A stretch of DNA of 64,000 nucleotides from Mycolicibacterium brisbanense (GTDB lineage: Bacteria > Actinomycetota > Actinomycetes > Mycobacteriales > Mycobacteriaceae): assembly GCF_001570425.1 (NCBI RefSeq), contig NZ_BCSX01000056.1, positions 223,104 to 287,103 of the forward strand, read 5' to 3'. The notes beneath the pieces were generated by a model. The model had not been told where the DNA came from. It searched no databases and was given only the letters and a program-made list of their open reading frames with translations. The first letter of the stretch is position 1, and each line of letters opens with the position of its first letter. Shown here piece after piece: positions 57,129 through 64,000 of the stretch. The position numbers and the translations under genes are program-made.

Positions 57129-58220
57129 ATGGCTGAGCCATATGCGACGCCGCAGAGCGTCGAAGAAGATCCGGTGCGGCTGGTCGAGGCCGACGGATCA
57201 CCGACATCCGAGACGCGCTACAGCCGCGATCTGCCGCCCGAAACATTGAGCTGGCTCTACGAGTCCATGGTCGTGACCCGCGACCTGGACACCGAGTTCA
57301 TCAACCTGCAACGCCAGGGCGAACTCGCGCTGTACGCGTCGTGCCGGGGCCAGGAGGCTGCGCAGATCGGTGCCGCGGCGTGCCTGCGCAAAACCGACTG
57401 GCTGTTCCCGCAGTACCGGGAGATCGGCGCCTTCCTGCTGCGCGGCATCACCCCGGGGCAGATCGGTGCGGTGTGGCGGGGTGCCTGGCACGGTGGCCTC
57501 GAATTCACCAGTCACTGCGTTGCCCCGGTCGCCATCGCGATCGGCACCCACGGGCTGCACGCGGTCGGTGCGGCGATGGCCGCCGAGCGGCTCGGCGAGG
57601 ACTCGGTGACGGTCGCCTTCATGGGTGACGGCGCCACCAGCGAGGGCGATGCGCACGAGGCGTTCAACATGGCGTCGGTGTTCAACGCGCCGTGCGTGTT
57701 CTTCATCCAGAACAATCAATGGGCCATCTCGGTCCCGGTCGCCCACCAGATGGCGGGACCGTCCATCGCGCACCGGGCCGTCGGCTACGGCATGCCCGGT
57801 ATCCGCGTCGACGGCAACGACGTACTGGCCTGTTACGCCGTGATGGCCGAGGCTGCCGAACGGGCGCGCCATGGGGGCGGGCCCACGCTGATCGAAGCCG
57901 TGACCTACCGGATGGGTCCGCACACCACATCCGACGACCCGACCCGGTACCGGTCCGCCGCAGAGGTGCAGGACTGGCTGACCCGCGACCCGATTGCCCG
58001 CTATCGCACTTATCTGGAATCCGTGGGCCTGTTCACCGAGCGCTTGCAGGAACGGGTTGCCGCGCGGTCACACCGCTTGTGCGCCGAACTGCGCGACGCC
58101 ATCGTCGGTGGAGCCGATCACGACCCCGCCGAGTTGTTCGACACCGTCTATGCCGAGATCACGCCGGAGCTCGCGCGGCAACGCGACGAACTGCTGGCCG
58201 AGCTGGCGAAGGAGGCGTGA
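57129..58220 (+). CDS. bkdA: Branched-chain keto-acid dehydrogenase E1 alpha
   Basis: This 363-aa protein (ATG after CAGGAGGCGGT) carries LYASCRGQEAAQIGAAACLR, GDGATSEGDAHEAFNMASVF, NAPCVFFIQNNQWAISVPVA (thiamine diphosphate GDG...NN), and EAVTYRMGPHTTSDDPTRYR. With BkdB it decarboxylates 2-keto acids of Leu, Ile and Val. First gene of the bkdABC operon. Confidence 0.93.
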   Translation: MAEPYATPQSVEEDPVRLVEADGSPTSETRYSRDLPPETLSWLYESMVVTRDLDTEFINLQRQGELALYASCRGQEAAQIGAAACLRKTDWLFPQYREIGAFLLRGITPGQIGAVWRGAWHGGLEFTSHCVAPVAIAIGTHGLHAVGAAMAAERLGEDSVTVAFMGDGATSEGDAHEAFNMASVFNAPCVFFIQNNQWAISVPVAHQMAGPSIAHRAVGYGMPGIRVDGNDVLACYAVMAEAAERARHGGGPTLIEAVTYRMGPHTTSDDPTRYRSAAEVQDWLTRDPIARYRTYLESVGLFTERLQERVAARSHRLCAELRDAIVGGADHDPAELFDTVYAEITPELARQRDELLAELAKEA

Positions 58221-58226
58221 GCAAAA

Positions 58227-59285
58227 ATGACTCAGATCATCGACCGGCCTGCCGCGCAAGGTGATTCGCAGGAGCCGTGGGGGCCGATCCTCAGACCGGT
58301 TCCCGCCACCACCGAACTCACGATGGTGCAAGCGATCAACCGCGCGTTGCACGACGCGATGGCGGCCGACGATCACGTGCTGGTGTTCGGCGAGGATGTC
58401 GCCACGCTGGGCGGAGTGTTCCGGGTAACCGAGGGGTTGACCGAAACATTCGGTGCGGACCGGTGTTTCGACACACCACTGGCCGAGTCGGCCATCGTCG
58501 GGCTCGCGATCGGAATGGCGATCCGCGGGTTCATCCCGGTGCCGGAGATCCAGTTCGACGGGTTCAGCTACCCGGCCTTCGACCAGATCGTCAGCCACCT
58601 GGCCAAATACCGCATGCGCACCCACGGCGACGTCAATCTGGCAGTGACCATCCGCATCCCGTCGTTCGGTGGCATCGGCGCGGTCGAGCACCACTCCGAA
58701 TCCACCGAGAGCTACTGGCTGCACACCGCCGGTCTCAAGGTGGTGGTGCCCTCGACGCCGTCGGACGCGTACTGGCTGTTGCGACACTCCATCTCCTGCC
58801 CGGACCCGGTGATCTACCTGGAACCCAAGCGCCGCTACTGGGCACGTGAAGCCGTCGACACGGCCACCCCTGGGCTGCCGCTCGGGCGGGCGGCGGTGCG
58901 GCGCACCGGATCCGACGTCACGGTGATCACCTATGGCGGGTTGGTCGCCACCGCACTGAGCGCGGCGGACCTGGCCGCCGAACGGGGCTGGAGCCTGGAG
59001 ATCCTCGATCTGCGCACGCTCAACCCACTGGACTTCGACACGATCGCCGACTCGGTGCGCCGAACAGGCCGAGCCGTGGTGATGCACGAGGGCCCGCGCA
59101 CTCTCGGCTTCGGGTCAGAGCTGGCCGCGCGTATCTCGGAGGAACTGTTCTACGACCTCGAGGCTCCGGTGTTGCGCGCCACCGGTTTTGACACGCCGTA
59201 TCCGCCGGCCCGGCTGGAGAAGCTGTGGTTGCCCGGCGTGGACCGGCTACTCGACTGCGTCGAGCGTGCGATGGGTCAGCCGTGA
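58227..59285 (+). CDS. bkdB: Branched-chain keto-acid dehydrogenase E1 beta
   Basis: This 352-aa protein has TMVQAINRALHDAMAADDHV, LVFGEDVATLGGVFRVTEGL, FDTPLAESAIVGLAIGMAIR and RIPSFGGIGAVEHHSESTES. These are the E1 beta contacts with alpha and TPP. Six bases separate it from bkdA. It forms alpha2beta2 with BkdA. Confidence 0.93.
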   Translation: MTQIIDRPAAQGDSQEPWGPILRPVPATTELTMVQAINRALHDAMAADDHVLVFGEDVATLGGVFRVTEGLTETFGADRCFDTPLAESAIVGLAIGMAIRGFIPVPEIQFDGFSYPAFDQIVSHLAKYRMRTHGDVNLAVTIRIPSFGGIGAVEHHSESTESYWLHTAGLKVVVPSTPSDAYWLLRHSISCPDPVIYLEPKRRYWAREAVDTATPGLPLGRAAVRRTGSDVTVITYGGLVATALSAADLAAERGWSLEILDLRTLNPLDFDTIADSVRRTGRAVVMHEGPRTLGFGSELAARISEELFYDLEAPVLRATGFDTPYPPARLEKLWLPGVDRLLDCVERAMGQP

Positions 59286-60469
59286 ACCGGGAGTTCCTGG
59301 TTCCCGACCTCGGTGAGGGACTTCAGGACGCCACCATCACAGGCTGGAACGTGGCCGTCGGCGACACCGTCGCGTTGAACCAGACGCTGTGCACGGTCGA
59401 GACCAACAAGGCCGAGGTCGAGATTCCCAGCCCGTATGCGGGGCAGGTTCTCGAACTCGGCGGGGCGGCAGGCGACACGTTGGCCGTCGGGGCGTTGTTG
59501 GCAAGGATAGAAACCAGCGAATCGGCCCCGGCCCGCACACCCACGAACGGCACCGGCACGGCACGTAAGGCCGTTTTGGTCGGCTACGGGGCCGACGATT
59601 CGATGGATGCCAGCCGACGCCGCACGCCCACCCCAGAATCCGGGCGGCCACGGGCGAAACCGCCGGTGCGCAAGTTGGCCGCTGAATTGCACGTCGACCT
59701 CACCACGCTGGCACCGGGATCCGGCCCCGAAGGCATCATCACCCGCGACGATGTGCTCGCCGCGGCCGACGGTGCCGAACGGCTCGACGTGCGCGGCGTC
59801 CAGGCCGAGATGGCGCGACGAATGATGTTGGCACACCGTGAGATACCCGATGCACACGCGAGCGTCGAGGTGGATTGCACTGCGCTGCTTGCACTCCGGG
59901 ACCGGATCCTCGCCGCGGACAACGGACTACCCGTCACCCCGTTCGTCCTCACCCTGCGGATGTTGGTGATCGCTCTGCGGCGGCATCCGATCCTGAACTC
60001 GACCTGGGTGGTCACCGACGAGCGTCCCCGCATCCATCAGCATCCCGCCGTTCACCTCGGGTTCGGTGTCGCCGCCCCTCGGGGTCTATTGGTGCCCGTC
60101 GTCGCCAATGCCCAGCGCCTCACCACACGCGAACTGGCCCAAACGGTTTCGCGGCTCGTCGACGGTGCGCGGGCCGGATCGCTGACGCCGCAGCAACTGA
60201 CGGGATCGACGTTCACGGTGTCGAACTACGGTGCGCTCGGGCTCGACGACGGAGTTCCGGTGATCAACTATCCGGAGGCGGCGATTCTCGGTATGGGGTC
60301 GCTCAAGCCGCGACCGGTGGTCGTCGACGGAGCCGTGACGGCGCGCCCGATCATGACCTTGACCTGTGCCTTCGACCACCGGATCGCCGACGGGGCACAG
60401 GCCGCCGCGTTTCTGGTCGAGCTGAAGAACCTGATCGAGGCGCCGGAGTTGGCGTTGCTCGACCTGTAG
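59282..60469 (+). CDS. bkdC: Branched-chain keto-acid dehydrogenase E2
   Basis: This 395-aa protein starts with GTG 59282 in a GTGA overlap. A lipoyl domain (LVPDLGEGLQDATITGWNVA; ETNKAEVEIPSPYAGQV, lipoyl Lys43), a subunit-binding domain (RKLAAELHVDLTTLAPGSGP), and the acyltransferase domain end in TCAFDHRIADGAQAAAFL with the catalytic DHR..DG. It moves the acyl group to CoA. E3 (Lpd) must come from elsewhere. Confidence 0.93.
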   Translation: MNREFLVPDLGEGLQDATITGWNVAVGDTVALNQTLCTVETNKAEVEIPSPYAGQVLELGGAAGDTLAVGALLARIETSESAPARTPTNGTGTARKAVLVGYGADDSMDASRRRTPTPESGRPRAKPPVRKLAAELHVDLTTLAPGSGPEGIITRDDVLAAADGAERLDVRGVQAEMARRMMLAHREIPDAHASVEVDCTALLALRDRILAADNGLPVTPFVLTLRMLVIALRRHPILNSTWVVTDERPRIHQHPAVHLGFGVAAPRGLLVPVVANAQRLTTRELAQTVSRLVDGARAGSLTPQQLTGSTFTVSNYGALGLDDGVPVINYPEAAILGMGSLKPRPVVVDGAVTARPIMTLTCAFDHRIADGAQAAAFLVELKNLIEAPELALLDL

Positions 60470-60475
60470 ACCGCG

Positions 60476-61228
60476 CTACTTGCGCTTCGCCGCTGCGAGC
60501 CGACTGGCGAATTCAGGCGATTCGATGGAGGCGGCCTGCGGCCCCAACTCGGTGTCGACGGCCATCCGATGCTGGTCGATGTCGATGACCCCTGGATTGG
60601 CGGTGGCCCGCATCGATGCCTTGGTGGCGATGACGACGTCGCGCGGAGCGCTCGCGGGGCCGGCCGCGAGCTCCCGGGCCGCCCCCACCGGATCGACGGC
60701 AATGCTCAGCGCCAGGCCGTGCCGCAGCGCTGCGTCGGCGTCGAACCGCATTCCGAACAGCAGAGCCGCCCGGGCGACCTGGGGCCCGACCGCCCGTTGC
60801 AGCATCCACGTGGCGCCCCCGCCGGGATGGATGCCGAGCTTCTGGAAGCGGGGATCGAACAGTGCCCCGGGTCCGGCGATCCGGACATCCGCGGCCAGCG
60901 CGAGGTTCAGGCCCGCCCCGACGGCGGCACCGTTCACCGCCGCGATGGTCGGCAACGTGCAGTGCGCGATGGCCAGGAAACCGTCGTAGATCTTGCGTAA
61001 ACCGTCCTCGGTGGCGGCGCCCAGCGCTGTGAGATCCGCACCGGCGCAGAAGGCTTTGCCGGCTCCGGTGACGATCACGGCGTGCACGCCCTGGTCGGCT
61101 TCGGCAGTGTCGACGGCGGCCCTGAGGGCCGCTGACATTTCGAAGGTGACCGCATTGCGGCGCTCGGGATCGTTGACCGTGATGAGCGCGATGCGGTCGG
61201 AGACGTCGAGCAGGACGGATTCGGCCAT
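60476..61228 (-). CDS. Enoyl-CoA hydratase/isomerase
   Basis: This 250-aa protein (ATG 61228) has LLDVSDRIALITVNDPERRN, VIVTGAGKAFCAGADLTALG, and PTIAAVNGAAVGAGLNLALA, FDPRFQKLGIHPGGGATWML, with the oxyanion hole and possible acid Glu/Asp. Crotonase fold. Its place after bkdC (convergent) suggests a role in keto-acid breakdown, but the strand differs. Exact substrate unknown. Confidence 0.88.
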   Translation of the reverse strand: MAESVLLDVSDRIALITVNDPERRNAVTFEMSAALRAAVDTAEADQGVHAVIVTGAGKAFCAGADLTALGAATEDGLRKIYDGFLAIAHCTLPTIAAVNGAAVGAGLNLALAADVRIAGPGALFDPRFQKLGIHPGGGATWMLQRAVGPQVARAALLFGMRFDADAALRHGLALSIAVDPVGAARELAAGPASAPRDVVIATKASMRATANPGVIDIDQHRMAVDTELGPQAASIESPEFASRLAAAKRK

Positions 61229-61343
61229 GGCGTGAGCGTAGCGCTTGTGCACCCCGGCTGGTCCGTGCCTGAGGTCTCTACCCGATAATGAAAGCATGTT
61301 GGCCGACAACGGCGTCCGCGTCGTGGATGGGATCTCCTGACCC

Positions 61344-61745
61344 GTGTTGGACACGAATCAGCACGGCGAAACGGCCGAAACCACGCCGTGGCACGAGCGC
61401 CCCGCCGCGGTTGCGCTGGCCGGTCTCGGGGGAATTGTCGCGATAGTGGCGTTGATCGTGGCGGTTGTCATGACCTCACAGCACTCCAGCGAGCCGCCCC
61501 CACCTGTCGACTCGCCGGGATCGAGCACCGCCACAACATCGGCGACGACGTCACGCACCACATCGACCACCACGTCGTACTCGCGCCCGTCCGGCGTCGT
61601 GACCACCTCCGATACCCCGCCACCCCCGCCGGTGGAGGCTCCACCGCCGGTCGAGGAGGCGCCTGCGACGACCACGGCTCCCGCGACGACCACGATGTCG
61701 AATCCGTACCAGAGCACGACGGCGCCCAATGGCGCTGCGTTCTGA
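61344..61745 (+). CDS. Single-pass membrane protein with Thr/Pro-rich tail
   Basis: This 133-aa protein (GTG start) has one membrane helix (LAGLGGIVAIVALIVAVVMT) and a Ser/Thr/Pro-rich, probably extracellular tail (PPPPVEAPPPVEEAP). No domain recognised. Low-complexity content limits comparison. Confidence 0.6.
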   Translation: MLDTNQHGETAETTPWHERPAAVALAGLGGIVAIVALIVAVVMTSQHSSEPPPPVDSPGSSTATTSATTSRTTSTTTSYSRPSGVVTTSDTPPPPPVEAPPPVEEAPATTTAPATTTMSNPYQSTTAPNGAAF

Positions 61746-61754
61746 GGAGTCAGC

Positions 61755-62096
61755 TCAGCCGAACCCGATGCCGATACCGCCCCAGACGCCTGAGTCGTCG
61801 GGTTCGTTGGGGCACGAAACATCCACGTACACAGTGGTATTGGCGGGCACGGCGCCAGGGGAGCGGTCGGGGTTGTGCACCGCGGTGACCTTGCAGCGTG
61901 CGAGTGGCTCATTGCTGACGCCGCTGACCCAGTTGATCTGCACGTTGTAGCCCTGGGCGGTGAGATCACCGATGGTGTCGGCGGCTGACTGGGCGCCTGC
62001 GCGAGGGTCGGCAGCAGCGCCGGCAGCGTAACCGAGCGATATGCCAACGGCGGCAGCGGTGATCGCGAACAGAGCGCGTTTCGGTCGAACCGACAT
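61755..62096 (-). CDS. Secreted hypothetical protein
   Basis: This 113-aa protein has a signal peptide (RALFAITAAAVGISLGYAAG, AAADP cleavage) and a small domain with DLTAQGYNVQINWVSGVSNE, CKVTAVHNP, VDVSCP, a two-Cys PASTA-like layout. It is a member of the mycobacterial small secreted family. Function unknown. Confidence 0.7.
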   Translation of the reverse strand: MSVRPKRALFAITAAAVGISLGYAAGAAADPRAGAQSAADTIGDLTAQGYNVQINWVSGVSNEPLARCKVTAVHNPDRSPGAVPANTTVYVDVSCPNEPDDSGVWGGIGIGFG

Positions 62097-62186
62097 CGCG
62101 GCCTCCCGAGAGCTGGACTGCGTATGCCCTATCCAGCATAAACGTTCGGGCAGCGTCCGGATATCACCGAACGCTGCCCGAATGTC

Positions 62187-62921
62187 TCACGGTGCGGGCG
62201 GTGCGCCGGGCGGCGGCGGGATCACCGGTGCGCCCGGAGCCGGCGGTGGCCCGGCTGGATCCGGCAGGTTCTCACCGAGGCCCTGCGGAATGTTGGTGCC
62301 AGGCGGGGGCGCGGTCCCCGGAAGAGGTTCGCCGAGTTGCTCTTTGGGCACCTGGCCGAGCATCCCGCCATGCAGATTGCCGTTGCGGTACAGCGTGTGG
62401 ATCTGCCGCAGCCAGTCGAGCCCCGAGATGTCGGCGTTCTCCTGACCCGGAGCGACGCCGACGACGGTCCCCTGACCGGGTGCCGACGGTTTCTCGTTCT
62501 GCGGGAAGAAGTTCCCGTTGTTGAACGCGCGGAGGTTCGGTGCGTTGGTGGGCGGACCCGCACCCGGTGCCGACGGAACCGGGTACTGCCCGAGCAGGGC
62601 GCCCGGGCTCATGTCGATTCCGTTGGGAACACCCAGTTTGCCCGGAGCCGACTCATCGCCGTTCTGGGCCAGCACCGACAGCCCGTTCGGCCCGAGCGGT
62701 GCGCCCGCGACGGGTACCTCCGGTCCGGGCGGGGGCGGCGGTTCAGGCGCGGGGGCCGGGGCGGCCACCGCGGGAGGACCCGGAACATCCGGTGGCGGTG
62801 CCGGATCGGCGGCGGCGGTTGCCGAGCAGGCAACCGCCGCGCCGACCGCGAACAGCCCGGCTGCGGCGAGGGTGGCCACCGCGTTCCTGACTGCGGATGT
62901 GCCTTCTGAGTTCTCGCTCAT
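62187..62921 (-). CDS. Proline-rich secreted protein
   Basis: ATG 62921 (a GTG 21 bases upstream is possible). The 244-aa protein has a signal peptide (AVATLAAAGLFAVGAAVACS ... AAADP), long Pro/Ala-rich stretches and a conserved middle (NNGNFFPQNEKPSAPGQGTV; LDWLRQIHTLYRNGNLHGGM). Exported cell-envelope protein of unknown function. Confidence 0.65.
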   Translation of the reverse strand: MSENSEGTSAVRNAVATLAAAGLFAVGAAVACSATAAADPAPPPDVPGPPAVAAPAPAPEPPPPPGPEVPVAGAPLGPNGLSVLAQNGDESAPGKLGVPNGIDMSPGALLGQYPVPSAPGAGPPTNAPNLRAFNNGNFFPQNEKPSAPGQGTVVGVAPGQENADISGLDWLRQIHTLYRNGNLHGGMLGQVPKEQLGEPLPGTAPPPGTNIPQGLGENLPDPAGPPPAPGAPVIPPPPGAPPAP

Positions 62922-62950
62922 GCCTTCGTGTTTCGCTTTCACTCAGATCG

Positions 62951-63637
62951 TCAGACGGCCTTGGTGACGCCGTAGTAGGCGACGACGTCGTCGGTGTCGG
63001 TGGTGGAGCTGGTGAGGGTGGCGTAGGAGCGTAGGAAGGATTGTCCGACGCAGCCGTCGACCTTGATGTGCACATCCTTGAGCGTGACGCGCACCGGTGC
63101 TGCCTTGAACGACTTCTTGTCCACCGAGACGTTGGTGACGGTACCGGGCTTGGGGTGGATTTCCAGGGTGCCCGACAGCGGCATGCTCACACCGGTGGGG
63201 ATGATGCCGGCCAGGGTGGACCCGGAGGTGCTCAGACCGATCGACCCGATCAAACGGACTTGGCCGAGTTCGATGCCGCAGCCGATTTGGTAGCCGGTGT
63301 CGAGGGTGCCGCCGGTGAGGGTGGTCGAACCGCTGCCGGTGACGGTGCCGGTGAAGGTGCCCGCGACGAGGTATTCCCGCGAGGACGCGGCGGTGGTCAG
63401 CGGCGCAATGGGCAGCTGGCTTTCGTTGGTGGCCGCGACGGTGAGTTTCCAGCCGTCGGGGGTGGTCACGACGCCGGGTTCGGCGGAGGCGACCAGGCCG
63501 TTGTCGGGTGGGGGGCCGTCGGCGGCGGGATCGGCCGGCGGTGGGGGCGGTGGTGGCGGGTCGGCGGAGGCCAGGGGTGCCACGGCGACCGGGGCCAACA
63601 TGCAGACTGCTGCCAGGGTGGCGAGACGATTGAACAT
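62951..63637 (-). CDS. MspA-family porin-like protein
   Basis: ATG at 63637 (M20 of the longer frame at 63694) gives a signal peptide (LATLAAVCMLAPVAVAPLAS-ADP). The mature part has a Pro linker, then WKLTVAATNESQLPIAP, YLVAGTFTGTVTGSGSTTLT, GGTLDTGYQIGCGIELGQVR and the final strands, as in MspA-family proteins, with a cysteine pair (GCG...DGCVG). It may form an outer-membrane channel or an MspA-like secreted protein. Confidence 0.75.
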   Translation of the reverse strand: MFNRLATLAAVCMLAPVAVAPLASADPPPPPPPPADPAADGPPPDNGLVASAEPGVVTTPDGWKLTVAATNESQLPIAPLTTAASSREYLVAGTFTGTVTGSGSTTLTGGTLDTGYQIGCGIELGQVRLIGSIGLSTSGSTLAGIIPTGVSMPLSGTLEIHPKPGTVTNVSVDKKSFKAAPVRVTLKDVHIKVDGCVGQSFLRSYATLTSSTTDTDDVVAYYGVTKAV

Positions 63638-63719
63638 GCGGGGACTTGTGCCTCTCGTGGGTTGCGTGTCCGAGGGATCGACGGCGGTGGTCATGTCGGT
63701 GTGGTGTGCGGGGCGTGGG

Positions 63720-64000
63720 TTAGACGGCCTTGGTCACGCCGAGGTAGGTGACGACGTCGTCGGTGTTGTCGGTGGAGCTGGTCAGTGTGGAGTAGGTGCG
63801 GATGAATGACTGACCGGCGCACTGGTCGAACTTGATGCGCACCCCGGTGATGGTCACGCGGGTTCCCTTGCCCTTGAACGACTTTTTGTCGATGGGGACG
63901 ATGGTGACGGTGCCGGGCTTGAGGTAGACCTTGCCCTGCAGGCTGATGCCGGTGCCGGCGTTGATGTCGCTGGCGGATCCGGTGAAGGGGATTTTGATGC
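63720..64000 (-). CDS. MspA-family paralog (start outside window)
   Basis: The C-terminal 93 residues are visible. They include LKPGTVTIVPIDKKSFKGKG, ITGVRIKFDQCAGQSFIRTY and the end DDVVTYLGVTKAV, closely like the end of the previous gene (DDVVAYYGVTKAV). So two tandem copies of the family lie at the edge. Gap of about 80 bases between them. Confidence 0.75.
   Translation of the reverse strand, partial: IKIPFTGSASDINAGTGISLQGKVYLKPGTVTIVPIDKKSFKGKGTRVTITGVRIKFDQCAGQSFIRTYSTLTSSTDNTDDVVTYLGVTKAV

Overview
The window is high-GC actinobacterial DNA from a fast-growing mycobacterium (Mycolicibacterium type). Markers are LdtMt2-type L,D-transpeptidase, CmrA, the BkaR/AccA1-AccD1/Bkd leucine-isoleucine-valine catabolic locus in the same order as M. 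tuberculosis Rv2506-Rv2495c (inverted here), and tandem MspA-family porins. Positions 1 to about 38,440 are a prophage of a siphovirus (temperate mycobacteriophage). Positions after about 38,440 are host chromosome. The junction is a minus-strand tRNA-Lys(CTT) whose 3' end faces the phage, so this is one attachment junction. The other prophage end, with integrase and repressor, lies left of the window.

Prophage layout. 1-8737: rightward early/replication genes with ATGA/GTGA stop-start overlaps (RecT, DUF7448-like protein, WhiB-like protein, C5 cytosine methyltransferase, a duplicated micro-ORF+gene cassette, a DUF4326 protein, a putative replication initiator carrying three 33-bp iteron-like repeats, and a P-loop protein). 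8738-9048: a non-coding module with promoter, a strong A-B-A'-B' pseudoknot, and an intrinsic terminator. 9049-10354: small genes ending in an HNH endonuclease. 10503-18478: terminase, portal, protease/scaffold with a nested scaffold start, decoration protein, capsid and head-tail connectors. 18539-33205: major tail protein, frameshifted tail chaperones, tape measure with a hydrolase-like insert, minor tail proteins, and a DUF1003 membrane protein. 33210-37392: cysteine-peptidase-like protein, endolysin with a nested binding-domain start, lysin B, and holin-like proteins. 37475-38114: leftward HicA-HicB toxin-antitoxin pair. 38157-38352: a second structured RNA, fired divergently from hicA by a promoter with the same architecture as the first RNA. 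Then come presumed integrase arm sites and tRNA-Lys.

Host part. 38665-50670 holds cell-envelope and housekeeping genes: L,D-transpeptidase, SRPBCC and DUF899 proteins, SDR, methyltransferase, tRNA-His, oligoribonuclease, HerA-like ATPase, CmrA mycolate reductase, MFS transporter, MmpS-like protein, and S9 peptidase. 50074-60469 is the branched-chain keto-acid catabolic locus. BkaR and a perfect 16-bp-arm operator precede accD1-accA1-fadE19-maoC-citE, followed by bkdABC. Together these degrade leucine and related keto acids to acyl-CoA, methylcrotonyl-CoA, and acetyl-CoA plus acetoacetate. 60476-64000 holds an enoyl-CoA hydratase, secreted or membrane proline-rich proteins, and two MspA-family porin genes, the last truncated by the window end.

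The most interesting items are the two related structured RNAs in the prophage, the shared hicA/RNA2 regulatory region, the duplicated micro-ORF cassette, and the iteron-like repeats inside the initiator gene. All were found by eye. No database search or folding program was run.
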